Origin: Cognaticolwellia mytili
Lineage (GTDB): Bacteria > Pseudomonadota > Gammaproteobacteria > Enterobacterales > Alteromonadaceae
Length of the DNA stretch: 64,000 nucleotides
Direction: 5' to 3'
Assembly (NCBI RefSeq): GCF_002104475.1
Contig: NZ_NBOF01000001.1
Location: 868,001 to 932,000 of the forward strand
The position numbers were made by a program, and so were the translations under genes. Under the pieces are notes generated by a model. It searched no databases, was not told the origin of the DNA, and saw only the letters and a program-made list of their open reading frames with translations. Of the stretch, positions 25,436 through 34,385 are shown in pieces. How positions within the stretch are numbered: position 1 is the stretch's first letter; each line of letters opens with the position of its first letter.

Positions 25436-25916
25436 TTAGTACTCCTTGGTACTGTTTTCATTTTACATTTCTCTACAGTTAAAATTTATCACTAAGCGTG
25501 CCATATATATCCAATCAACTTGAGAATAATTAATGGCACGCGTTATATTATTTTTTATGCGTCAATTCATACGCTAAGCTCGTTAGCAAAAATAACCTCG
25601 TTAATGCTGATAGCACACAAACTCATTAAGTTTTTAGAAACATGATTAATCACCATACTTGATATCGCCAGTAACGTACTAAATGGAATAAACATTTGGT
25701 GATAAATTCAATTTTAAAATTATCTAACTAAAACAAATCGCATCACAGCACCTTCCAAAAATATTTTTTGTATAATGGCAATGGTGTTATCAACCAAAAT
25801 AGTACAACGATTAATCGCTGCTGGATCAACCAATGTACTATAAAATAACTAACAACCACATACTTGTGTTAAAGCTAATGTTTAGAAATTTCTCTTAAAT
25901 TAAGAAGTTTTAGAAA
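25436..25916. other. 480-bp intergenic stretch, no gene seen
   Basis: No ORF with coding character is visible. The promoter of the HupE-like gene should lie at the left side. A TATAAT-like hexamer at about 25771-25776 stands on the plus strand with nothing obvious downstream. Confidence 0.5.
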
Positions 25917-26276
25917 CTAATGTGAATGACCGTGACCATCATTAAAAGCCCTGCCGTCTTTTACGTCTTTAACTTCGCCATTTTTACTAATGTTAAAATA
26001 AAGTGTCTTTTTCGTTTTGGTGTTAATTGCTTTTACGATGAAATTAGATTTCCTTTCTTCAACGATTCTAAACTGCGCTTTAGCTAGATCGTTCCACGAT
26101 TTATCTATCTTGCCAACAGACATCCCATGATCTTTAAAAGTAAGCATCTTTGCTGATTTTTGGGCGATTGATATCACTTTATCAGCACTAATTTTCCCAT
26201 GGTCATCTGAATGCGCAAGCGTTGTAGCTGACATAGCTAATGTTGAGATTAAAATGATTTTTTTAAAAATGTTCAT
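25917..26276 (-). CDS. Periplasmic DUF6488-family protein with His-rich tail
   Basis: This 119-residue protein starts 5 bases after an AAGG ribosome-binding site and has a Sec signal peptide (residues 1-21). The mature protein begins HSDDHGK, contains a PepSY-like single alpha/beta unit (KVISIAQKSAKMLTF, FIVKAINTKTKKTLYFNISKNGEVKDV) and ends DGHGHSH. The two His/Asp-rich ends suggest metal binding in the periplasm. It lies after the czcA-like gene (338 bp gap) and before the HupE-like gene, on the same strand as both. The family name is from pattern memory; a role as a metal sensor or chaperone is inference. Confidence 0.65.
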   Translation of the reverse strand: MNIFKKIILISTLAMSATTLAHSDDHGKISADKVISIAQKSAKMLTFKDHGMSVGKIDKSWNDLAKAQFRIVEERKSNFIVKAINTKTKKTLYFNISKNGEVKDVKDGRAFNDGHGHSH

Positions 26277-26614
26277 ATTTTACCTTTCTTTGATTGAATT
26301 AATTGTTTGAGACTTTCAATGGTATAGCCACCAATAAAAATCAGTTGTACTTGAATACCCGTATCTGACTAAAAATAATCCGTTATACCTCCTGTAAGAT
26401 CGCTGCGTAAATCAACATATTGTTCTTCTCAGCCCTTTATTCGTTCATATACTATTTTGCTGGGTTTGTTCATTGCCAACTCGTGCTTAATCCCTGACCT
26501 GCCGGAATATTTTGTATATTGTCCGACTTCGTGTGTGAAGGCTTCTACAGGAGCCTTCACACATGGCATGAGTAAGGGATACAGCAAATACGTTGGCTTA
26601 AATTCCCCTAATCC
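26277..26614. other. Intergenic stretch with a perfect 12-bp hairpin
   Basis: No gene is visible. Arms 26532-26543 (TGTGTGAAGGCT) and 26552-26563 are perfect reverse complements with an 8-base loop. No U-tract follows on either strand, so it is not a classic terminator. Weaker complementarity surrounds it (GCCAAC and CCCT on the left, AGGG and GTTGGC on the right), suggesting a larger folded unit or a small repeat element. Confidence 0.5.
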
Positions 26615-29600
26615 TTATCCCTTTGTTTCAAGTGAATAAACGCCTTTTTCTTCTGAAATTTTAGTGCCTCTTGAATGTAACAAGCGATAAAGAGCAGGAA
26701 GCACAAATAACGTCAATATCGTTGATGAAATAACACCACCAATGACAACAGTAGCGAGTGGCCTTTGAACCTCAGATCCAATGCCGGTATTAAACGCCAT
26801 TGGAATAAATCCAAGGGAGGCAACTAAAGCAGTGGTTATTACAGGGCGTAAGCGAGTTAATGCACCTTTAGTAATTGCTTCATCGAGTCCGAAGTTTTCT
26901 TTACGAAGATCTCGGATGAAAGAAACCATGACAAGACCATTCAATATTGCGATACCTGACAAGGCAATAAAACCTACCGCGGCAGAAATTGAAAAAGGGA
27001 TGTCTCTTAAGATTAAGGCAAATATACCTCCCGTTAATGCTAACGGTATCCCTGTAAATATAATCATTGAGTCTTTGAATGAACCAAGAGCAAGTAACAA
27101 CAAACCGATAATTAACACCAGTGTGATAGGCACAACTATGCTTAGTCGCTGTGAAGCCGATTGTAATTTTTGGTAAGTGCCGCCATATTCAATCCAGTAC
27201 CCTGCTGGCATATCAACTTTACTTTCGATTGATTTCTTAACATCACCAACAAAACTACCTAGATCTCGACCACGAACATTAGCTGTAACAACGACTCTAC
27301 GTTTTCCGTTTTCTCGATTTACTTGATTAGCGCCTTTAATCATTTCAATAGAGGCTAATTCTTGTAAAGGAACATAGCCACCGTCAGGTAAAGCGATAGT
27401 AAATTGCCCATAATTGTCAACATCATTGCGTTCTATTTCAGGTAAACGAACGGTAATATCAAATCTTTTATCGCCTTGATAAAACTTACCAACCGTTTCT
27501 CCCCCAATAGCTACGCCTACTTGTTCCTGAAAATCAGCTTTTGTAATGCCGTATATCGCTAGTTTTTCATCATTCGGCACGACGGTAAGAATAGGTAACC
27601 CCTTTATCTGTTCAACTTGGATATCGCGAATACCATCGACACCTTCAATTGCTTTCTCAAGCTTTGAGCCTAAACTAGCAAGCGTATCAAAATCATCGCC
27701 AAACACTTTTATTGCCAGTTCAGAACGGACTCCTGCCAGTAGTTCATTGAATCGCATTTGAATCGGCTGCAAAAATTCGTAACGGTTTCCAGGTATGGGC
27801 GTTACCATAGCCTCAAGTTCACTTACAAATTGGTCTTTTGTCTTGTTAGGATCTGGCCACTCATCACGCGGTTTAAGCATAATAAAGTTATCTGCCACAC
27901 TGGGTGGAACCGCATCTGTAGCAACATCTGCTGTACCGGCCTTGGCAAAAACCAATTCAACTTCAGGTAGTTCTTTAATTTTCGCTTCTAAAACCTTTTG
28001 CATTTCAACCGATTGTGAAAGTGATGTTCCAGGGATCCTAAGTGCATGCATGGCAATATCCCCTTCGTCTAGATTAGGTACGAATTCACTACCTAATTTA
28101 CTGCCCATTACACCAGCGATGATTACTAGCGAAAATGCAATCACAACGACTAACCAACGAGCTTTCAGTACAAAAGATAAAACCGGTTTATATAAAGACT
28201 CACTGGTTTTCATAATAATATTTTCTTTCTCTACTACTGGACCTTTGAACATTAAGGCAATAGCAGCAGGAACAAATGTTATTGATAAAAACATAGAGCT
28301 TACCAATGCGATAACAACGGTAATCGCCATCGGATGGAACATTTTTCCCTCAACGCCAGATAAAGCAAAAATAGGTAAATAGACAACCGTGATAATAAAT
28401 ACACCGAATAATGCCGGGCGAATAACTTCACGTGTTGCACTAAAAACTAAAGCTAATCTTTCTTTGACAGGAATAACTTTTCCATTCGAAGCTTGACTTA
28501 GTCTTCGCATACAATTTTCAACAATAATAATTGCACCATCGACAAGAAGACCAAAATCTAATGCACCTAAACTCATTAAATTTGCACTAGTTTTAGTCTG
28601 AACCATTCCCGTGACAGTCATCAGCATAGCGAAAGGAATTACGGCCGCAGTAAGTAAGGCCGCTCTAAAGTTACCTAAGACGAGAAACAATATAACAATG
28701 ACTAAAACAGCACCTTCAATCAGGTTCATTTTTACTGTGTCTAATGTTTTATTAACGAGATTTGTTCGATCGTATACTGCATTAGCTATTATACCGGGAG
28801 GTAGGCTTGCATTTATTTCAGCAAGCTTTTCACCGACACCTTTTGCAACTTTTTGACTATTCTCTCCTATCAGCATAAATACAGTACTGAGAACTACTTC
28901 ATGACCATCTTGAGTTGCCGCACCTGTACGAAGCTCTTTACCTTCTTTAACTTGGGCAACATCTTTTACTTTTAAGTATTGACCTGAATTAGTCGCAATT
29001 GGAATATTGCCTAAAGATTCAACATTCTTAACTTGTCCGGGAATACGTACAAGCCATTGAGCACCATTTTTTTCGATGAAACCAGCACCACGATTCTGGT
29101 TATGTGTACTAATCGCAGAAATAACGTCTTGTTGACTTACCCCATGCGTTAACAGCTTTTCTGGCTTTATCGCTATTAATATCTCCCTTTTAAAACCACC
29201 AATTGGATTGACTTCAACAACGCCTTCAACCTGAATTAATTGCGGCCTTATAACCCAATCATGGACTGTTCTTAAATCTGTTGCCGTGATCTCGCTCCCA
29301 TCTTTATTTTTTGCACCTTCTTCGGCATCAACAGTGAACATGAATATTTCACCTAACCCCGTCGAAATAGGTCCAAGAACGGGTGATAATCCAGAAGGCA
29401 ATTCAGCGACAGCAGCAGTTAACTTTTCACCGATAAGTTGTCGTGCAAAATAGATATCTGTGTCATCTGTAAAAATGGCAATCACCTGAGACAACCCATA
29501 CCTAGATACTGAACGAGTACTGACCAAACCAGGAACACCAGCCAAAGCTGTTTCCAATGGATATGTGACCCTTTGTTCTACCTCTAAAGGTGTATAACCA

Positions 29601-29761
29601 GCAGCTTCTGTATTAATTATTACCTGCACATTCGTGATATCGGGTACGGCATCTATAGGTAACTTCGTAAAGTTCCATAGTCCAAGCACTGTAATTGCTA
29701 ATACAAATACAAGTATTAACTTACTCCGCTCGATAGAAAATTTTAAAATTGATTCCAACAT
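26615..29761 (-). CDS. czcA: CzcA-type heavy-metal efflux RND permease
   Basis: This 1048-residue RND permease has the heavy-metal (HME) signature. In TM4 the proton-relay motif is DFGLLVDGAIIIVEN (about residue 400), which follows the DFG-x3-DG-A-x4-EN pattern of the Zn/Co/Cd (HME1/2) branch and not the AxGxMxDAAxVMxEN of CusA (Cu/Ag). The N-terminus LESILKFSIERSKLILVFV and C-terminal GGVISSTILTLFVLPALYRL are typical. It starts after an AAGGAAG ribosome-binding site, 9 bp after the adaptor gene, in a czcC-czcB-czcA order. Zinc, cobalt, nickel or cadmium are likely substrates; which one is not decidable. Confidence 0.92.
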   Translation of the reverse strand: MLESILKFSIERSKLILVFVLAITVLGLWNFTKLPIDAVPDITNVQVIINTEAAGYTPLEVEQRVTYPLETALAGVPGLVSTRSVSRYGLSQVIAIFTDDTDIYFARQLIGEKLTAAVAELPSGLSPVLGPISTGLGEIFMFTVDAEEGAKNKDGSEITATDLRTVHDWVIRPQLIQVEGVVEVNPIGGFKREILIAIKPEKLLTHGVSQQDVISAISTHNQNRGAGFIEKNGAQWLVRIPGQVKNVESLGNIPIATNSGQYLKVKDVAQVKEGKELRTGAATQDGHEVVLSTVFMLIGENSQKVAKGVGEKLAEINASLPPGIIANAVYDRTNLVNKTLDTVKMNLIEGAVLVIVILFLVLGNFRAALLTAAVIPFAMLMTVTGMVQTKTSANLMSLGALDFGLLVDGAIIIVENCMRRLSQASNGKVIPVKERLALVFSATREVIRPALFGVFIITVVYLPIFALSGVEGKMFHPMAITVVIALVSSMFLSITFVPAAIALMFKGPVVEKENIIMKTSESLYKPVLSFVLKARWLVVVIAFSLVIIAGVMGSKLGSEFVPNLDEGDIAMHALRIPGTSLSQSVEMQKVLEAKIKELPEVELVFAKAGTADVATDAVPPSVADNFIMLKPRDEWPDPNKTKDQFVSELEAMVTPIPGNRYEFLQPIQMRFNELLAGVRSELAIKVFGDDFDTLASLGSKLEKAIEGVDGIRDIQVEQIKGLPILTVVPNDEKLAIYGITKADFQEQVGVAIGGETVGKFYQGDKRFDITVRLPEIERNDVDNYGQFTIALPDGGYVPLQELASIEMIKGANQVNRENGKRRVVVTANVRGRDLGSFVGDVKKSIESKVDMPAGYWIEYGGTYQKLQSASQRLSIVVPITLVLIIGLLLLALGSFKDSMIIFTGIPLALTGGIFALILRDIPFSISAAVGFIALSGIAILNGLVMVSFIRDLRKENFGLDEAITKGALTRLRPVITTALVASLGFIPMAFNTGIGSEVQRPLATVVIGGVISSTILTLFVLPALYRLLHSRGTKISEEKGVYSLETKG

Positions 29762-29770
29762 ACTACTTCC

Positions 29771-31009
29771 TTAGTGATCGTGTGACGCGCCAGATTTATC
29801 AATATCGGCTTTGATGATATAACTGTTCTTAGCCACGTATTCAGTCCCCTCAGATATGCCACCTAGGACTTCAACCCATGGGCCTACTTTTCTACCTAAG
29901 TCCAACATTCTTACTTCATATTCTTCATTCACTTTTGCATAGACGACAGTGAAATCACGAAAGGACTGCAAGCCATCAGCTTTAACAGCTAAAGGGACTT
30001 TATATTCATCTATCAAAATTTCGGCTGATAGAAATTGACCAGCTCTAAGTGAACCATCGGGATTTGGTACTTCAGCACGAAATAATTTGGCTTGCTCTTT
30101 AGTAACATCGAAAAGTGCATCAAATAATTGTGTTGTAATAACTTTTTCAGTACCTGGTATTGAAATATTAACCGAGGCACCTAATTTCACTTTTTTCTGA
30201 TCCATTGGGAACACACTCAATTCTGCGATTAGCATGTCAGTATTGGTAATTGTTAACAGTGTTCTATCATTCGTTTGCTCTCCTACACCAACATCTTGCT
30301 TGGTTACCAAGCCATTAATAGGCGCATAAATCTTATACTTCTGAAGGCTTTCATTACCCTCTACAGTCATGAGAAGTTGGCCTTTTTTGACTCGCTGCCC
30401 AAGTACGGCATGAAGCCTTTTTATTTCCCCTGGAAACCTTGCACTAATATTTCTAACGGCATTAGGGGCTATTTTCAATTTCCCATAAACTTTCAACGTT
30501 TCATTAAAAACCTGGCTGTTAACCGACTCTGTTTTTATTAACATCGCATCAGCAATATCATCGTTTATCGCTGTACGGCCTTCGAAATTATCGTAAGACC
30601 ATTGATGTGTTTCGTTGCCGTATTTAGCAGTCAAAGTGACTTGGAAAGAGTGTGGTTCGTAAATTTCCATATCTCCGCGTAAGTAATTATTTTCATTGAA
30701 AAATCCAATATCATCTATGACACCACCCAAGCGTGACAATTTAACCGTTACTTTCACATCTTCTGGTGCTAATTCCTTGGTGCCATTGCTCGCAAAAACT
30801 CTAAATTCTGGAGCAACACCATCTTCGAAAATGGCAAGTTCAATAGAAAAATCTCCGTCACGTAACATACGGCCATTATTTGGCCCTTTCTCTACCTCGT
30901 TTTTAACTAATTCATCAGCAGATTGCGCAGCAACTATTGGGCTATATGAAGCAGATATGATAGATAATTGGCCAATTAAAAAAGCCGTAACAATTGATTT
31001 AAGTTTCAT
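29771..31009 (-). CDS. czcB: CzcB-type periplasmic adaptor of heavy-metal efflux
   Basis: This 412-residue adaptor has a signal peptide (1-28), an N-terminal beta domain typical of CzcB-like proteins (about residues 38-150, with KGPNNGRML and RDGDFSIELAIFEDG), then the adaptor body: RNISARFPGEIKRLHAVLGQ, YAPINGLVTKQDVGVGEQ lipoyl region and a beta-barrel. It ends in SHDH, a possible terminal metal ligand. The helical hairpin is short, as in CzcB/ZneB. It lies 12 bp after the outer-membrane factor gene and 9 bp before czcA. Confidence 0.88.
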   Translation of the reverse strand: MKLKSIVTAFLIGQLSIISASYSPIVAAQSADELVKNEVEKGPNNGRMLRDGDFSIELAIFEDGVAPEFRVFASNGTKELAPEDVKVTVKLSRLGGVIDDIGFFNENNYLRGDMEIYEPHSFQVTLTAKYGNETHQWSYDNFEGRTAINDDIADAMLIKTESVNSQVFNETLKVYGKLKIAPNAVRNISARFPGEIKRLHAVLGQRVKKGQLLMTVEGNESLQKYKIYAPINGLVTKQDVGVGEQTNDRTLLTITNTDMLIAELSVFPMDQKKVKLGASVNISIPGTEKVITTQLFDALFDVTKEQAKLFRAEVPNPDGSLRAGQFLSAEILIDEYKVPLAVKADGLQSFRDFTVVYAKVNEEYEVRMLDLGRKVGPWVEVLGGISEGTEYVAKNSYIIKADIDKSGASHDH

Positions 31010-31021
31010 AATTTTTCTCGC

Positions 31022-32299
31022 TTACATAGAAATTGATGAGCCAGTTAAACGTTCTAACTCAATATTTAATAAATGGATGTTGGTATACGCAGCAATTAAT
31101 TCTTTTTGTGATGCAACGAGCTCTTGTTGAACAATATACCAATCAGAGTATCGATAACTGCCAATGCTATAAGCCTCCCCTGCTTTAATACTTGCTTGTT
31201 CTAACAGGGGTATTGTTTCAATGGAAAGTCCTTCAATAACATGACGGTTATGTTTAAGCTTGTGCGTCAGTAATAAAAGCTGGGTGGAAATACGTTTAAG
31301 CCAAGCATCAGTCTCTGCAAAACCTTGATTTTGTTTCGCTTGCAAGGCCATGATTTGGCCTCTATTGATATTTTTTGTTCCAAACGGAATGGAAACACCA
31401 GCCGTAAAAGCAAAGTCATCAACAGCTTCGTTTCTTCTGATCCCCGTATTAACTGACCAAACAGGTTTTTGATTTGCTTTAGCTAATTCAATCTCAGATG
31501 TAGTAATTCGCTGCTGAGAGGTGAAAACTTTGAATTTAGGGTTCGATGTTAATTTTTCATACGCAGCTTCAACCTCAATTATCGTAGGAATGTCAAGTAG
31601 AGAACCATCGACAATAAACTCATTTTCTCCTTGCCACTGCGCTGCTAGTTGAGATTTACTCGCTTCAATTTCATGTTCCAAATCTTCCACTATCAATGTT
31701 TTTTTAGAAACATCTGCCTTGGCTCTTAGCTCATCGATGATATTTTGTTTACCCGCTTTAACACGAGCGGCCAATTTCACCAGTACTTTTTGAGACTGAA
31801 CTTTTGCAAGTTTTGCTAATTTAACTTGTTCCATTTGAGATAAAAGCGTTATAAATATTTTTGCCGTTTCAGCCGCAACATCTAATGCTTTAACTTCCCT
31901 TTTAAATTCAATGATATTCGCTTGTTTATTCGCAACATTCACTCTTGATTCAATAATAGATTGTTCGAGCAACCAAGAAATACTCAGTGTCGTTTGCATA
32001 CCTGAAATGCCCGAATAGCGCCCTGTACCTACAACATCTTCGACTTCAACATTTAAGGCCATCGGACTAGATATGCCCGCTTGCTCTATCATTCCTACTG
32101 AAGCTTGCTTCATGTAGACATAAGACTTTAGATCTGGGTGTTGCTTTAGGCTCAGCCCTATAGCATTTTCAAAGGTAACAACCTGTTGTGCAAAGGTATT
32201 TAGAGAAGTAATAAGTAAGCTCATGATACTTAGCTTACAAACGCTCTTCGAATTTACTCTTTTCATCAGGTAAAATAAGTTATTCTTAATTTTCATCAT
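31022..32299 (-). CDS. czcC: CzcC-type outer-membrane factor (TolC family)
   Basis: This 425-residue protein has an N-terminal extension, signal peptide near residues 20-38 (ending TFA-QQ), and the two OEP repeats with long helices. FENAIGLSLKQHPDL is the standard first helix and IPFGTKNINRGQIMALQAKQ the turn of the second repeat. It is the channel of the tripartite metal pump and the first of the three core genes; the Cys-acylation seen in the drug pump's channel is absent here. The start follows a GGAAATATA spacer; an internal ATG twelve codons later is a less likely alternative. Confidence 0.85.
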   Translation of the reverse strand: MMKIKNNLFYLMKRVNSKSVCKLSIMSLLITSLNTFAQQVVTFENAIGLSLKQHPDLKSYVYMKQASVGMIEQAGISSPMALNVEVEDVVGTGRYSGISGMQTTLSISWLLEQSIIESRVNVANKQANIIEFKREVKALDVAAETAKIFITLLSQMEQVKLAKLAKVQSQKVLVKLAARVKAGKQNIIDELRAKADVSKKTLIVEDLEHEIEASKSQLAAQWQGENEFIVDGSLLDIPTIIEVEAAYEKLTSNPKFKVFTSQQRITTSEIELAKANQKPVWSVNTGIRRNEAVDDFAFTAGVSIPFGTKNINRGQIMALQAKQNQGFAETDAWLKRISTQLLLLTHKLKHNRHVIEGLSIETIPLLEQASIKAGEAYSIGSYRYSDWYIVQQELVASQKELIAAYTNIHLLNIELERLTGSSISM

Positions 32300-32478
32300 T
32301 ATATTTCCAATTTAATATTATTAATTAACGACATACTTTTAATGTTGTATGACGTTACTTGCCTACAAAAGCTATTAGTTATCTGTTTTGTAAGAAATAA
32401 AAATCAATTATCTAGTGCTTTAGAATGTTCTTTTTAAGACAACAAGAAAAACAGTGAATCTAAAGACTATCGATCAAT

Positions 32479-32817
32479 TTAATTAATATATTCTCGTGGG
32501 CTGTAAGGGTCTTTCGAGCTGACAAGCTCAAATTGACCTTGACGTTTAGCGCCCATTGCAATGATTTGACGTAAAGTCACGATGGTTTGTACCCGATTAA
32601 CACCGCTAATTTGCCCACGATCGAAATCGTTTTCGATATCGAGTTCAGGCTCAGGTGTCAAATTGGCTTGTATTGCTAATGCCGATTCAAGCAAAATATT
32701 TTCAGGTGCAGCTGTGGGTATTGTCGGTTCTAATGACTGCGCGAAACTTATTGAGCTTAAGTTAGCGTACAGGCAAAAACCAACCGCTGATAAAACAGCT
32801 TTGTGGTAAATTTTCAC
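32479..32817 (-). CDS. Small secreted protein upstream of the metal pump
   Basis: This 112-residue protein starts at GTG, 8 bases after a GGAG site. A signal peptide (residues 1-26, ending SFA-QS) is followed by an acidic stretch (EPELDIENDFDRGQISGVN) and RVQTIVTLRQIIAMGAKRQG. I do not recognise the family. It lies between a His-rich protein gene and the czcC-like gene, all co-oriented, so it is probably part of the metal response region; there are no His or Cys that would suggest metal binding. Confidence 0.55.
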   Translation of the reverse strand: MKIYHKAVLSAVGFCLYANLSSISFAQSLEPTIPTAAPENILLESALAIQANLTPEPELDIENDFDRGQISGVNRVQTIVTLRQIIAMGAKRQGQFELVSSKDPYSPREYIN

Positions 32818-32908
32818 GGTATAACTCCAATGTTCAACAGATAAAGCTATAGACTTAACTATTGAATAAATTGATTAATAAATAAATTAATTGATCAGTT
32901 TGGGGAAG

Positions 32909-33313
32909 TTATACACTCGGAGGCGGTATAGGTGGTGCGTATTTACAGTTAGGGTATTTACTGTGGATATTATCAATCACGTCAGCAATGACAGCATTAG
33001 AAGCTAAACTATTATCAACTGGCGGAAAAAAAGATAAGTGCGAATGGTTATTCTGTTCATGTTCATGCTCAGAATCATTTTCACTCACATCTATACCTTC
33101 ACTAACTGAAAGTTCAGTGATTGTATTATCTCGGTCGTGATGGTGTTCATCAGCATGATTATGGCTATGATGATGAGCAATTTGATCACCTAAAGGGTGA
33201 TCACTACTTGCGTATTGCACAGAGGCACTTGCAAAAGTGGCAAAAATTTGGCAAACAAACATCATTAACATAATCGTTAATGTAAACGTTGGGCGCACCT
33301 GGCTTAAAGCCAT
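32909..33313 (-). CDS. Histidine-rich secreted or membrane-anchored protein
   Basis: The product (about 134 residues from the ATG at 33313; an in-frame TTG at 33340 is an alternative start) has a hydrophobic leader, then three His clusters: HHHSHNHADEHHHDRD, HEHEQNNHSH and scattered Asp/Glu, and a Pro-rich C-terminus (YAPPIPPPSV) with a Cys in PNCKYAPP. Such proteins bind zinc, nickel or cobalt in the periplasm and are frequent as the first gene of czc-like regions. It is the most upstream gene of the metal region; about 270 bp of non-coding sequence precede it. Confidence 0.65.
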   Translation of the reverse strand: MALSQVRPTFTLTIMLMMFVCQIFATFASASVQYASSDHPLGDQIAHHHSHNHADEHHHDRDNTITELSVSEGIDVSENDSEHEHEQNNHSHLSFFPPVDNSLASNAVIADVIDNIHSKYPNCKYAPPIPPPSV

Positions 33314-33588
33314 GTTGGAAAACGTTTTTTTGTTTATCAAAATAAAACCAAATTAAAGACAATTTAGTAGTAACGTTAGCAAAATAGCTAACTAACCACG
33401 ATTTGAACCGCGCCATTTAACCAGAGTAATTTTCAATTGTCCATCACTTATAGATAATTTCATCGGTTAAACTGTAAATTTATTAGTTAATTTTCAGTTT
33501 AAGTTGGTAATAAATTACGCCATACGAATTAATTCATGACTCGGTTTGATATGATTACAAGCATATAAAAACATTAATCTAAGTCTTC

Positions 33589-34344
33589 ATGAACGATAAC
33601 CTACAAGTACTCAGTTTAGTTGATCTTGCTATCGCTTTTATCCCAGTGATTGTTGCCCTGTTCTTCATTTATTTATGGTCACTAAACATCAAGCAAGCAG
33701 GCTATGCTTTAGCGCGGATGTTAGTTCAGTTACTGTTGATAGGTTATGTCCTGAGCTACATTTTCTATTCAGATAGCCCTTGGCTTATCGGCATAATTTT
33801 ATTATCTATGGTGAGTATTTCAAGCTGGATAGCTCTAAGGACATTAGAAAAATACCGCATAATATTAATAAAACACGGCTTCATTGCTATATTGCTTGGT
33901 GGAGGTTTTACATTATTGGTGATCAGCCAAGGTGCTTTGGGGTTGACTCCTTGGTATCAACCACAAGTTATTATTCCGTTAGCTGGGATGATCTTTGCTA
34001 ATGCCATGAATAGTGTTAGCTTGTCTGCTGAGCGTATTTTTTCTGAACTTTCATCTCAGTTACCGCCTAAGTTATCTAAAACAACAACCTACCAATCAGC
34101 CCGTAACAACGCCTTAAATGCGGCGACTATTCCTGTGATTAATTCATTGTTCGCGGTTGGTTTAGTGTCATTGCCAGGCATGATGACAGGACAAATTTTA
34201 TCTGGCGTTTCACCGCTCATAGCCGCTCGATATCAAATCATCGTTATGTGTATGATTTTCGCGTCAGCTATACTTTCAGCGGTGGTGTTTTTATTACTAT
34301 CTGAAAAAGACATTACCAACATTATTAAAAAACAAAGTGATTGA
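33589..34344 (+). CDS. fetB: FetB-like (UPF0014) ABC-type permease without its ATPase partner
   Basis: This 251-residue polytopic protein (about seven helices) matches the UPF0014/YbbM family: the N-terminal VDLAIAFIPV, QAGYALARMLVQLLLIGYVL, MIFANAMNSVSLSAERI, and SARNNALNAATIPVINSLFAVGLVSLPGMMTGQILSG, the last being the family signature. In E. coli FetB pairs with the ATPase FetA and exports iron. No FetA-like ATPase gene is next to it here; the neighbours are on the other strand. It may use an ATPase encoded elsewhere. Confidence 0.85.
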   Translation: MNDNLQVLSLVDLAIAFIPVIVALFFIYLWSLNIKQAGYALARMLVQLLLIGYVLSYIFYSDSPWLIGIILLSMVSISSWIALRTLEKYRIILIKHGFIAILLGGGFTLLVISQGALGLTPWYQPQVIIPLAGMIFANAMNSVSLSAERIFSELSSQLPPKLSKTTTYQSARNNALNAATIPVINSLFAVGLVSLPGMMTGQILSGVSPLIAARYQIIVMCMIFASAILSAVVFLLLSEKDITNIIKKQSD

Positions 34345-34385
34345 ACACCGGCCTTGGTCGTGAAGTTTCCCGTTATAAAGGGCTT

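Noticed and set aside
27795-28382. 195-codon plus-strand ORF inside the czcA-like gene
   Set aside because: Antisense shadow; Ser/Thr/Ile-rich composition reflects the complementary strand of a membrane-protein gene.
33120-33190. Possible short tandem repeat of CAT/ATG triplets
   Set aside because: It is the coding sequence for His clusters of the His-rich protein, not a DNA repeat array.
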